Shown here: positions 6,763 through 12,837 of the stretch, piece after piece
Position numbering within the stretch: position 1 is the first letter of the stretch
How the letters are laid out: each line of letters starts with the position of its first letter
Assembly (NCBI GenBank): GCA_937890045.1
Contig: CALBXV010000626.1
Location: forward strand, 1-12,837
Source: an uncultured archaeon
Lineage (GTDB): Archaea > Thermoproteota > Nitrososphaeria > Nitrososphaerales > CALBXV01
Length of the DNA stretch: 12,837 bases
Direction: 5' to 3'
Notes under the pieces: generated by a model
Told to the model about the DNA's origin: nothing
The model's database searches: none
The model's input: only the letters and a program-made list of their open reading frames with translations
Program-made: the position numbers and the translations under genes

Positions 6763-6768
6763 TTTTTT
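6763..6768 (+). terminator. T-tract terminator after the metallo-hydrolase
   Basis: Six consecutive T residues on the coding strand, 12 bases after the stop codon and inside the 42-base convergent gap before gins51. Archaeal termination commonly uses such non-template T-tracts without a stable hairpin. No strong T-run is evident on the opposite strand for the primase operon. Confidence 0.4.
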
Positions 6769-6792
6769 AACTTAAAATTAATAAATATTAGT

Positions 6793-7344
6793 CTAATCAA
6801 ATTCGATTTTGGATACAATTCCTTGTTTTATAAGTGGAATTACATTCTCTGTCGGTAAAATTGCTATATCTTCAGGAAAATAAGGACCATATTCTTTTAA
6901 ATCAACACCTATTATTACTTCTAACGATTTAAGAAATTTTACTAAAGTATTTTTCTTTAACTCAGTTATATTTAATAAAATAGATGTCTGCCCATTTTTA
7001 ATAGCGCCTATTACTTTATTTTTACGTTGTTTAACATTCTCATATGCTTCAAGAATATATTTTTCTTCAGACAGTAAATTAAGACTATATTCATCAACAA
7101 TATCTTTTCTGCTTTTTTCTATCCTAATTTCTAATATTCGTGTAATAAGTTCTATTATAACATCTTTTTCTTTATATTTAATCTCTTCAATTATCTTATC
7201 ATTATGTTTTTTCACAAAATTATTTGAATTTCTTAAATAAGTAGTAACAATTTTATAAATTGTCTTTGGTACTTCAATAATTTTATCTGACTGTAATTCC
7301 TCATCTAAAAACTCTTTTAATTTTAATATTATTTCTTTTTCCAA
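6793..7344 (-). CDS. GINS complex subunit Gins51
   Basis: 183 residues. GINS joins MCM helicase and a Cdc45/GAN-like protein to form the archaeal replicative helicase. The long helical A domain comes first (about 1-125) and the small beta-rich B domain last (about 135-183, with VDLKEYGPYFPEDIAILP). This A-then-B order is that of Gins51 (Sld5/Psf1 class), whereas Gins23 has the reverse. Start is TTG at 7342-7344, six bases after the priS stop. A short out-of-frame ATG between them leads straight to a stop, so TTG is the credible start and translational coupling to priS is likely. It is the last gene of the minus-strand block and faces the metallo-hydrolase gene. Confidence 0.85.
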   Translation of the reverse strand: MEKEIILKLKEFLDEELQSDKIIEVPKTIYKIVTTYLRNSNNFVKKHNDKIIEEIKYKEKDVIIELITRILEIRIEKSRKDIVDEYSLNLLSEEKYILEAYENVKQRKNKVIGAIKNGQTSILLNITELKKNTLVKFLKSLEVIIGVDLKEYGPYFPEDIAILPTENVIPLIKQGIVSKIEFD

Positions 7345-7350
7345 ATTATA

Positions 7351-8388
7351 TCATACCAACTTAGCAACATTCAAACTAAGTAAATATACTGCTGCCATTA
7401 GTGGTAATTTAACTTTTTGAGAACGATATTTCCCAAAAACTTGTCCTTTTAATTTAAACTTTGGAACAGCTTCTACATAAATTTCAACAAGATCTTCTCC
7501 AAAAACTACTGCATCTTCAAGAGGGTTAAATTTATCTATATTTTCAACTTTAGCTTTGATTAAACCTGTATCACCATGTAATGTACCTGGTAAACGAAAT
7601 ATTCTATGTATATCAGTAGTAACAGTTGTATCTATATTTGGATTCATATTACTTAAGGTATCAAAAAATAATTTGTTAAATTTATGATATTTTTTTCTAT
7701 AAAAAACATTAATAATTTCTTTTTTAAATTCACTATCATTATCTTCTGAATACTTTATTTTTAATTTTTTAGAGAAAATCTCAATAACTCTTTTTCTTCG
7801 ACCTACATCATTTATTGTTGGTAAACGTGATAATATTTCTTCAGGAGATATTCCTTGAAAAAAACCTATTGTTTCTGGTTTTAAGGTCTTTCCAGTTACA
7901 TAATCAGAAATTTCTATTCTACCCATTTGATTAACCTCTTCTAAAATACTTCCTTCTATTGACAAATGATATCCCATATTACCTGAAAAATATGTTTTAA
8001 TTTCATTAGATGATAAACCAAAATCTTCGTAAAGTAAATCTAACAATTTTATTATTTCAATTTTAGATGCGTCTAAACATTTTTCACATGATAAATTTAG
8101 TTGACTAATTCGTTCTCCACTACAAGAATTACATTTTTTTGGTCGATTTCCAGTTCCAATATTTTTACACTCTGAACATGTCCAAATATCATGTTCTTTT
8201 TTACATTTTAAATTCATATCATCGCAGTCTATATCAAAAACTAAATCTGCGCCTTTCAAACCTTTTTCTTGCATTTTATATGTGGGTTCATTATAATATG
8301 CAACTGAATAATACATTGATTTAGGAACTTCTTTAATTATAAATGCTTTAAGATCTCCAGATGTTTTGAACGATACATGTCTGACCAT
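7351..8388 (-). CDS. priS: DNA primase small (catalytic) subunit PriS; ATG-initiated part
   Basis: The 345 residues from the first in-frame ATG carry the catalytic core that makes RNA/DNA primers with PriL. Visible motifs: the metal-binding DxD in VFDIDCDD (D52 and D54); a cysteine-rich zinc insertion from about C61 to C104 including CSEC and CNSC pairs; SGNMGYHLS with the conserved His; and the late Asp motif followed by DIHRIFRLPGTLHGDTG. All catalytic elements are intact. The first about 40 residues usual for PriS are not in this ORF but are encoded in the same frame just upstream without a standard start codon (see 8389-8513). The true protein is therefore probably about 385 residues. It lies between priL and gins51 on one strand, probably co-transcribed. 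The short version alone would lack the conserved N-terminal helix and strand, so I think 8388 is not the real start. Confidence 0.9.
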   Translation of the reverse strand: MVRHVSFKTSGDLKAFIIKEVPKSMYYSVAYYNEPTYKMQEKGLKGADLVFDIDCDDMNLKCKKEHDIWTCSECKNIGTGNRPKKCNSCSGERISQLNLSCEKCLDASKIEIIKLLDLLYEDFGLSSNEIKTYFSGNMGYHLSIEGSILEEVNQMGRIEISDYVTGKTLKPETIGFFQGISPEEILSRLPTINDVGRRKRVIEIFSKKLKIKYSEDNDSEFKKEIINVFYRKKYHKFNKLFFDTLSNMNPNIDTTVTTDIHRIFRLPGTLHGDTGLIKAKVENIDKFNPLEDAVVFGEDLVEIYVEAVPKFKLKGQVFGKYRSQKVKLPLMAAVYLLSLNVAKLV

Positions 8389-8513
8389 ACTTCCATTAAA
8401 GGGAATATACGCAAATTCCCGCTCATTTACACGCTTTGGTATCTCAACTTTTTCTAAATATTTAAAATAATATTCTTTGAATGTTTGTTTTAGAAATTTT
8501 TCTACTTTCTCAT
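8389..8513 (-). other. priS: N-terminal coding extension of priS lacking a canonical start
   Basis: In the priS frame the sequence is open from 8532 to the ATG at 8388. It encodes, among others, FKEYYFKYLEKVEIPKR and REFAYIPFNGSMVRH, the usual PriS N-terminus (helix with paired Tyr, then the R-E-F-x-x-I-P-F strand leading into the R-H block). TAA closes the frame at 8533-8535. No ATG, GTG or TTG occurs between, so annotation tools fall back on 8388. An ATG at 8511-8513 is out of frame by one base: it reads ATG AGA AAG TAG, and one extra A in its AAA run (8506-8508) would give Met-Arg-Lys-Val-Glu-Lys joined to the priS frame. An AAGGAG element (8530-8535) lies 15 bases upstream of this ATG. 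Explanations are a single-base sequence error, a real frameshift, minus-one slippage at AAG, or a non-canonical start. Confidence 0.7.
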
Positions 8514-8538
8514 TCGTTTTGTTTTCCGCTCCTTATAA

Positions 8539-9564
8539 TTATCTATTTTTTTTTCTACCGAACTGTCTACCAAATTGAATAGGATTTTTAATTTCGTTAC
8601 ATTCATCTATTTTAAAGCAAAAACTATGTGTTTTCAATGTTATACAACTTGGAGTTTTATATCTCGTTCGTCCTCCTTTTAATCCAGCTATATGCTCAAC
8701 TTGGTATTTTGTTATTTGTTCATTAAAATCTGGTGATTTTGGAAAAAGGTTAACTATATCATCAACTGTTTTTCCAACTGCTAAAAGATATGTCGTCATA
8801 AGAAATCTTCCATAGTGTGGAATATTTTCACCTTTTTTTAGCAAATCTATTGCATTAATGACACATGGTGGATATTTTTTTGGAGATATTATATCAAAAG
8901 CTTTAGGCTGCATTTTTTTTGCTGTAATTTGAATATTTTCAACTACCTTTTGGAGAACTATTGGTAATTTAGGTGTTATAGCATCATTTATTCTATTATG
9001 AATCATGATCCTTATTTCCTCTCGAATTAATCTCACTAAATCTGAAGTTATCAAGTAAACATATCCTTTATCTACAATTCGATTAACTAATTTCCATTCA
9101 ATACTATGAAAATATACCGATCTTTTCAAATATTCTGTAAAATGAATTTTATACTCAAAACTTTGAGATCCAAACTTTTTTGAGACTTCAATAAGTTCAA
9201 TATTTAATAGTTTTCGAAATATATGAACTATAATTCTAATATTATTTTCTCTTTCTAAGAATCTTTCAACTCTTAAAGATTCAGCATGAGAAAATCTTTT
9301 TGATATAGTTTCTAAACCTGTAGCTTTTACAACCATGATTGATATATGAAATGAAAGAAGTTCAACATAACTATCTGAATATTTTTCTGAAATTTTACCA
9401 GCGTAAACTGCTTCTAATACTCTCTCATGTGATCTCTTTACTATAATTTTGTAGTCATCTTCACCAAGATCTTTTATTTCTAAGTTAAGATCTTTAATAA
9501 TATCTCCTGCTTCCTCTAAAAAAGGATATTTTGCTAGATCATTAATTCCAAGTTGAAGACTCAA
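8539..9564 (-). CDS. priL: DNA primase large subunit PriL
   Basis: 341 residues, typical of archaeal PriL. It regulates primer synthesis and length and holds a 4Fe-4S cluster in its C-terminal domain. The N-terminal two-thirds is helical, beginning with INDLAKYPFLEEA. The C-terminal domain has four cysteines placed as expected for the cluster: C234 (YPPC), C307 (PSC), C316 and C322. It also has the conserved HYGRFLMTTYLLAVG between the first and second. The basic tail (FGRQFGRKKNR) is not an obvious interaction motif. Start is TTG at 9562-9564; no Shine-Dalgarno site is visible, compatible with a leaderless transcript. The priS coding frame opens just after the priL stop and is in the same register, separated by TAA-TTA-TAA. 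It is probably the first gene of a priL-priS-gins51 operon. Confidence 0.9.
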   Translation of the reverse strand: MSLQLGINDLAKYPFLEEAGDIIKDLNLEIKDLGEDDYKIIVKRSHERVLEAVYAGKISEKYSDSYVELLSFHISIMVVKATGLETISKRFSHAESLRVERFLERENNIRIIVHIFRKLLNIELIEVSKKFGSQSFEYKIHFTEYLKRSVYFHSIEWKLVNRIVDKGYVYLITSDLVRLIREEIRIMIHNRINDAITPKLPIVLQKVVENIQITAKKMQPKAFDIISPKKYPPCVINAIDLLKKGENIPHYGRFLMTTYLLAVGKTVDDIVNLFPKSPDFNEQITKYQVEHIAGLKGGRTRYKTPSCITLKTHSFCFKIDECNEIKNPIQFGRQFGRKKNR

Positions 9565-9651
9565 ACAGTATCTACTAGAATAGTAAACATATCTTATTAA
9601 TTTTCTTTTCTATCAATAAAATTTTTTTAAACCTTAAACATCTATAATATC

Positions 9652-11196
9652 TTATCTTTTCTTTGAATCTACCCATTTAAATTTCTTTTGAAGAGTTTTT
9701 GGATAAATTTTCTCCCAATATAAATTTACTTTAGAAGACCATTTATAATAAATTCTTGGATCAATATAACTCTTAAGAGACGTATTAAGATTATATTCTA
9801 AAGTATTTTTAGCAAATTCTAATTGTAATTTATATTTTTCAATACGTTGTTTTCTCTTCTGTTTTGCCTTTCCTGTTTTAGGCAACTTCAAATTTATTAA
9901 TTCCTTAAGTTTCATCTCTCTTTTTAATATACTATTTTCCCAATTTTTTGGTGGCTGTCTTTTATGATTACATTTTTTTGCTGCTTCAAGATTTGCTTTT
10001 TTCGCATGAAATAATTTTACATAGTCTTCTTGCTTATCATTAGATTCATTATCAAGATATTCTTTAACAATTTTAGAAGCTATATACGTTCTAAAAACCT
10101 TAGCTGAGAGACCTAACATAATCTTTTTAAAAAATTTGTTAACTTTTTCTGACGTAATATTATCAAAAATTAAATCATCTGATTTTTTATTTTGAATAAA
10201 TTCATTAAAATTTTTAATTATCTGTTTAGGTGGATTCTCTAATTTTTTATGCCAAACCACACTATCTTTTCCTAAAAATTTGAATTCAATACTTTCTTTT
10301 TTAATTTTAACATGTTCTATTCTTAAAGTTGTAGCTCCGACCGTATCTGTTTCGTCTTCATCTTTTTCGTCACCCACTCTTAAAGCTAAAATGTCTATAA
10401 GATAACAAACTGTAGCAATCTTTCTCTCTATTTGTGTTTTAGATGCGAGTGTTTTTTGGATTACTCTTTTTATTTTCCGTATTTTTTTCTCTAACATTAC
10501 CGATTTATTATATTTTTCTTGATCTTGTTGTTGCCTTAAAAATGAAGATTCAGAAGGCCAAACATATTTTTGTTTTTCAGGATCTGTCTTATCTGACCAT
10601 TTCGCTAACCACATACTCGTATTATCACTTACTTTTTTCCACTTTCCTTCAGGTTTTGACACATTTTTACTTAGATTTAGAGTAACATCTTTAGAATAAA
10701 CTCTGTTTTTCCAAGTGCCACGTAAGGGATGTTGTCCTCTTCCCATATAGAGTCCAGGAGGTTCAATCATCCAATTAGAAACTTCAACCTCAATTTCATC
10801 TATTTTTGCATATCCATATTTCTTTTTTAGTATTTCACGTTTTTCTTTTCTTTCTTTGGCAATTTCTTTTTTATTTTCTTTTGTTAAATTCTCTTTTTCA
10901 CGTTTTTCTCCTTCAACTAACTCATAAAAATTAGAGAAATTTAGATCAATATATTTTATTTTTCTATATTCTTTAGGTAAAATTGGTAATAATGACTTTA
11001 AGAAATTTTGTTGAAATATTTTATCTTGAATATATGGCGTATCTTTCTTTTTTGCCCAAGCGTAGATCATTTCCTCAGCATTAACATTGATTGTTTGCTC
11101 TTTTCCTTTTATTTTAATATTAATACCTTTATATTCATATTCCGGTGGAAACGCTACTCCATTATGAACTAAACTTTTCCACCGCTTTTTTTTCAC
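9652..11196 (-). CDS. Eukaryote-type DNA topoisomerase IB
   Basis: 514 residues from GTG. Type IB enzymes relax positive and negative supercoils through a 3'-phosphotyrosine. The order matches eukaryotic Top1: N-terminal core with PPGLYMGRGQHPLRG, a charged Lys/Glu-rich helix (about 95-125), the catalytic core, a short basic linker, and the C-terminal domain. The catalytic pentad is intact: R273 (LRVGDEKDED), K310 (FLGKDS), R369 (VFRTYIAS), H411 (CNHKRQPPK) and the nucleophile Y477 (KSYIDPRI). The long acidic N-terminal region of eukaryotic enzymes is absent. Among archaea this enzyme marks Nitrososphaerota. An in-frame TTG at 11200-11202 would add two residues, but the Shine-Dalgarno AGGAGG is eight bases from the GTG and much too close to the TTG, so I choose the GTG. 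Downstream lies priL, 87 bases away. Confidence 0.94.
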   Translation of the reverse strand: MKKKRWKSLVHNGVAFPPEYEYKGINIKIKGKEQTINVNAEEMIYAWAKKKDTPYIQDKIFQQNFLKSLLPILPKEYRKIKYIDLNFSNFYELVEGEKREKENLTKENKKEIAKERKEKREILKKKYGYAKIDEIEVEVSNWMIEPPGLYMGRGQHPLRGTWKNRVYSKDVTLNLSKNVSKPEGKWKKVSDNTSMWLAKWSDKTDPEKQKYVWPSESSFLRQQQDQEKYNKSVMLEKKIRKIKRVIQKTLASKTQIERKIATVCYLIDILALRVGDEKDEDETDTVGATTLRIEHVKIKKESIEFKFLGKDSVVWHKKLENPPKQIIKNFNEFIQNKKSDDLIFDNITSEKVNKFFKKIMLGLSAKVFRTYIASKIVKEYLDNESNDKQEDYVKLFHAKKANLEAAKKCNHKRQPPKNWENSILKREMKLKELINLKLPKTGKAKQKRKQRIEKYKLQLEFAKNTLEYNLNTSLKSYIDPRIYYKWSSKVNLYWEKIYPKTLQKKFKWVDSKKR

Positions 11197-11204
11197 GTTC
11201 AAAA

Positions 11205-11210
11205 CCTCCT
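11205..11210 (-). promoter_or_regulatory. Shine-Dalgarno site of topoisomerase IB
   Basis: AGGAGG on the minus strand, eight bases before the GTG at 11194-11196. It is the strongest ribosome-binding site in the window and decides the start in favour of GTG over the TTG six bases upstream of it. Confidence 0.75.
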
Positions 11211-11240
11211 ATAATGAAAATAATAATAAAATTATTTTTT

Positions 11241-11252
11241 CTTATTTTATAT
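11241..11252 (-). promoter_or_regulatory. Putative TATA box of topoisomerase IB
   Basis: ATATAAAATAAG on the minus strand resembles an archaeal box A. Transcription starting about 25 bases downstream, near 11220, would leave a leader of about 25 bases containing the Shine-Dalgarno site. It lies in the gap after pdaD, so topoisomerase IB may be transcribed separately from it. Confidence 0.4.
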
Positions 11253-11283
11253 CATTAATTTAATATTTACCTAAATGTTTAAC

Positions 11284-11835
11284 TTAAACTAGCATTATTG
11301 CTGCTGCTATCGCTGTAGTCCATAACCCATTTTTATTTCCTTCAGCTGACTGTACAACATTTTGTGTTTTCACAATTTTTCCTGATATTCGCCAAATCTC
11401 TTTCTTAACATCATAACTACTATTTACATCAAATTCTGAACCCATAATTGACGCTAACATTCCAGCTGCAAGATCCTCCGCATAATCTCCAGCTTTTTCC
11501 CTTGTTTGTCCATAAGCTGTGTGTTCAGATAAATAACCATACATATTCTTGTCTTTAGGTATAGCAACTCCAATAGATGAAGCTATTAGTCTATTAGGTT
11601 CATTCGTTTCTATCCTACTGAGTACACAAAATGTGATTTGACCCGGTTTTACTTTTTCAAGTCCTGCTTTTCGTGAAACAAGTTTGCATCCTGGTGGAAA
11701 TATACTTGAGACATGAACTAAATTACAAAACGCTATTCCAGCATTACGTAATGCAAACTCAAAACTCCCAAGTTTCTCTTTATGTTTTCCAACTCCTTTG
11801 GTAAGAAATATTGTTGTCGGAAGCATTATTCTCAT
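11284..11835 (-). CDS. pdaD: Pyruvoyl-dependent arginine decarboxylase
   Basis: 183-residue proenzyme that decarboxylates arginine to agmatine, the entry to archaeal polyamine synthesis and to agmatine used for tRNA modification. The self-cleavage site is visible in LVHVSSIFPPGC: cleavage between S43 and S44 would give a small beta chain and an alpha chain whose N-terminal Ser becomes the pyruvoyl group. Other family features are the opening FLTKGVGKHKEKLGSFE, the middle GYLSEHTAYGQT, and the hydrophobic C-terminal TTAIAAAIMLV. Length is typical. Start is ATG at 11833-11835; a second in-frame ATG three codons later (11824-11826) is an alternative, and no clear Shine-Dalgarno distinguishes them. 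It stands between etfA and topoisomerase IB with its own TATA-like element, so it is probably transcribed alone. Confidence 0.92.
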   Translation of the reverse strand: MRIMLPTTIFLTKGVGKHKEKLGSFEFALRNAGIAFCNLVHVSSIFPPGCKLVSRKAGLEKVKPGQITFCVLSRIETNEPNRLIASSIGVAIPKDKNMYGYLSEHTAYGQTREKAGDYAEDLAAGMLASIMGSEFDVNSSYDVKKEIWRISGKIVKTQNVVQSAEGNKNGLWTTAIAAAIMLV

Positions 11836-11890
11836 TAAAGGTTAAAAACTATTCATATTTAGACTTTAACTATCTAATGTTTTTACAACT

Positions 11891-11900
11891 TTATTTATAA
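11891..11900 (-). promoter_or_regulatory. Putative TATA box of pdaD
   Basis: TTATAAATAA on the minus strand is close to the archaeal box A consensus. Initiation about 25 bases downstream, near 11866, would give a leader of about 30 bases before the ATG at 11835. It is the best TATA match in the minus-strand gaps and lies just after the etfA stop. Confidence 0.45.
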
Positions 11901-11938
11901 TTGTGTTTATTTAATAAAATATTTAACATATTATTCAA

Positions 11939-12837
11939 TTATTTTAAGTTGGATTTTAAAATTTTTATTAATTCTGGTATAACTTGATATAAATCTCCAA
12001 CTACACCGTAATCACAAGCTTCAAAAATAGGTGCACCTTCATCTGAATTCACAGCAACAATAACTCGTGAATCTTTCATGCCTATTATATGATGTATTTG
12101 ACCTGAAATTCCAACTGCAACATATAAGTTTGGCTTCACTGTTTCTCCAGAAAGCCCAACTTGTCTCTCCTTAGGAAGCCATTTGAAGTCTTCTACTATT
12201 GGTCTAGACCCGCCAATAGTTCCTCCTAACAGATTTGATAATTCTTTAATTATATCTAAATCTTCTTGTTTCTTAAGACCACGACCTATAGAAACAATTA
12301 CTTGACTATTCCTAATATTAACATCTCCTTTCTGTGAATCTATTCTCTCAACAATTTTAACTTTCGATTCTTCAATCTGAGCCTTAAATTCAACTACTTC
12401 TCCTTTTCTTGAATCGTCCTTCGCAATTTTCTCAAAAACTTTTGTCTTCAGTGATCCAATAAACGGTTTTTTAACAGAAGTTAATATTACATTCGAGTTT
12501 CCTCCATATATCATTCTTGAAGATAAAATTTTATTTTCTTCATCAACATTTAATGATAAACAGTCTGCAACACTACTCACATTAAGTCTAGTTGCAACTC
12601 TAGGTGTAATTTCTTTACCTATTTTTGAACCACCTATTAATATAACCTCAGGATTAACTTGATTTACAACTGAAAGTATTAATTGTACATTTTGATCTGG
12701 ATTTACTTGTTTCAGATCAAAATCTTGTATATTATATACAATATCCGCCCCATAAAATATATATTCACTTGATTCTTTATTTGCCTGTTTTAAACAAATA
12801 ACTCCAACTTGTAAGTTTAACTTATCTGCAATTGGCC
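11939..12837 (-). CDS. etfA: Electron transfer flavoprotein alpha subunit, N-terminus beyond window
   Basis: 298 residues are visible; the gene runs off the right edge, so its start is missing. EtfA with EtfB forms an FAD-containing heterodimer that accepts electrons from acyl-CoA or other flavin dehydrogenases. The frame is open to the edge and begins with PIADKLNLQVGVICLK, then YGADIVY, PEVILIGGSKIGKEITPRVA and SVADC, all typical of the EtfA N-terminal domain. The C-terminal FAD domain is complete: GRGLKKQEDL, GGSRPIVED, QVGLSGETVKPNLYVAVGIS, then HHIIGMKDS and GAPIFEACDYGVVGDL. A GTG at 12578-12580 is internal and should not be used as the start. etfB or a quinone oxidoreductase may lie beyond the edge. 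The gene hints at organic-substrate oxidation or bifurcation but does not identify the donor. Confidence 0.93.
   Translation of the reverse strand, partial: PIADKLNLQVGVICLKQANKESSEYIFYGADIVYNIQDFDLKQVNPDQNVQLILSVVNQVNPEVILIGGSKIGKEITPRVATRLNVSSVADCLSLNVDEENKILSSRMIYGGNSNVILTSVKKPFIGSLKTKVFEKIAKDDSRKGEVVEFKAQIEESKVKIVERIDSQKGDVNIRNSQVIVSIGRGLKKQEDLDIIKELSNLLGGTIGGSRPIVEDFKWLPKERQVGLSGETVKPNLYVAVGISGQIHHIIGMKDSRVIVAVNSDEGAPIFEACDYGVVGDLYQVIPELIKILKSNLK

Noticed and set aside
8139..8324. Plus-strand ORF of 61 codons
   Set aside because: It is antisense to the zinc insertion and catalytic DxD of PriS. No domain features or translation signals are visible.
10443..10685. Plus-strand ORF of 80 codons
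   Set aside because: It is antisense to the topoisomerase IB core. The Phe/Leu-rich translation is what AT-rich antisense of Lys-rich coding sequence gives.
12578..12580. GTG as the start of etfA
   Set aside because: The frame stays open to the window edge and encodes the conserved EtfA N-terminal domain, so this GTG is internal.
1..12837. Mobile element, CRISPR array, defence island or novel multi-gene system
   Set aside because: I saw no transposase, integrase, regularly spaced repeats or terminal inverted repeats. Nearly every gene is a recognisable chromosomal housekeeping gene.

Overview
The window is a very AT-rich stretch of archaeal chromosome, most likely from a member of Nitrososphaerota (Thaumarchaeota). 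The genes supporting this are a eukaryote-type topoisomerase IB, which among archaea is characteristic of that lineage, together with the large subunit of DNA polymerase D, archaeal/eukaryotic primase subunits, Gins51, an Elf1-type zinc-ribbon elongation factor, an archaeal GGGP synthase and a pyruvoyl-dependent arginine decarboxylase. The lineage call is inference from gene content; there is no rRNA gene to confirm it. An electron-transfer flavoprotein alpha gene at the right edge suggests flavin-based electron transfer from organic substrates. That is not an ammonia-oxidation gene, but on its own it does not settle the lifestyle.

Layout: positions 1-1370 hold three small, poorly known genes: a soluble winged-helix protein (+), a membrane-anchored winged-helix protein (-) whose stop overlaps the first gene's stop, and an unrecognised helical protein (-). 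A 179-bp divergent intergenic region (1370-1548) follows, with TATA-like sequence, two dyads and a strong Shine-Dalgarno site. Then comes a tight plus-strand run: elf1 (1549-1782), GGGP synthase (1784-2530) and PolD large subunit (2555-6010). A separately promoted metallo-beta-lactamase-fold hydrolase (6094-6750) converges on a long minus-strand block. In transcription order that block is etfA (partial), pdaD, topoisomerase IB, priL, priS and gins51.

Functionally, the centre is a DNA-replication neighbourhood. The primase heterodimer and Gins51 form one likely operon, topoisomerase IB lies just upstream, and the catalytic subunit of the replicative polymerase lies across a convergent junction. 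Elf1 ties the polymerase operon to transcription elongation, and GGGP synthase makes the first committed intermediate of archaeal ether lipids. The rest is housekeeping (polyamine precursor synthesis, electron transfer).

No mobile element, CRISPR array, defence cassette, rRNA or tRNA gene was seen, and I find no evidence of an undescribed multi-gene system. The points most worth checking are: the small primase gene, whose conserved N-terminus is encoded but has no ATG, GTG or TTG start in frame; an inverted repeat that puts the TTG start of the polymerase gene in its loop; a triple GTGATAT repeat in front of the membrane-anchored regulator; and two small genes I could not assign.
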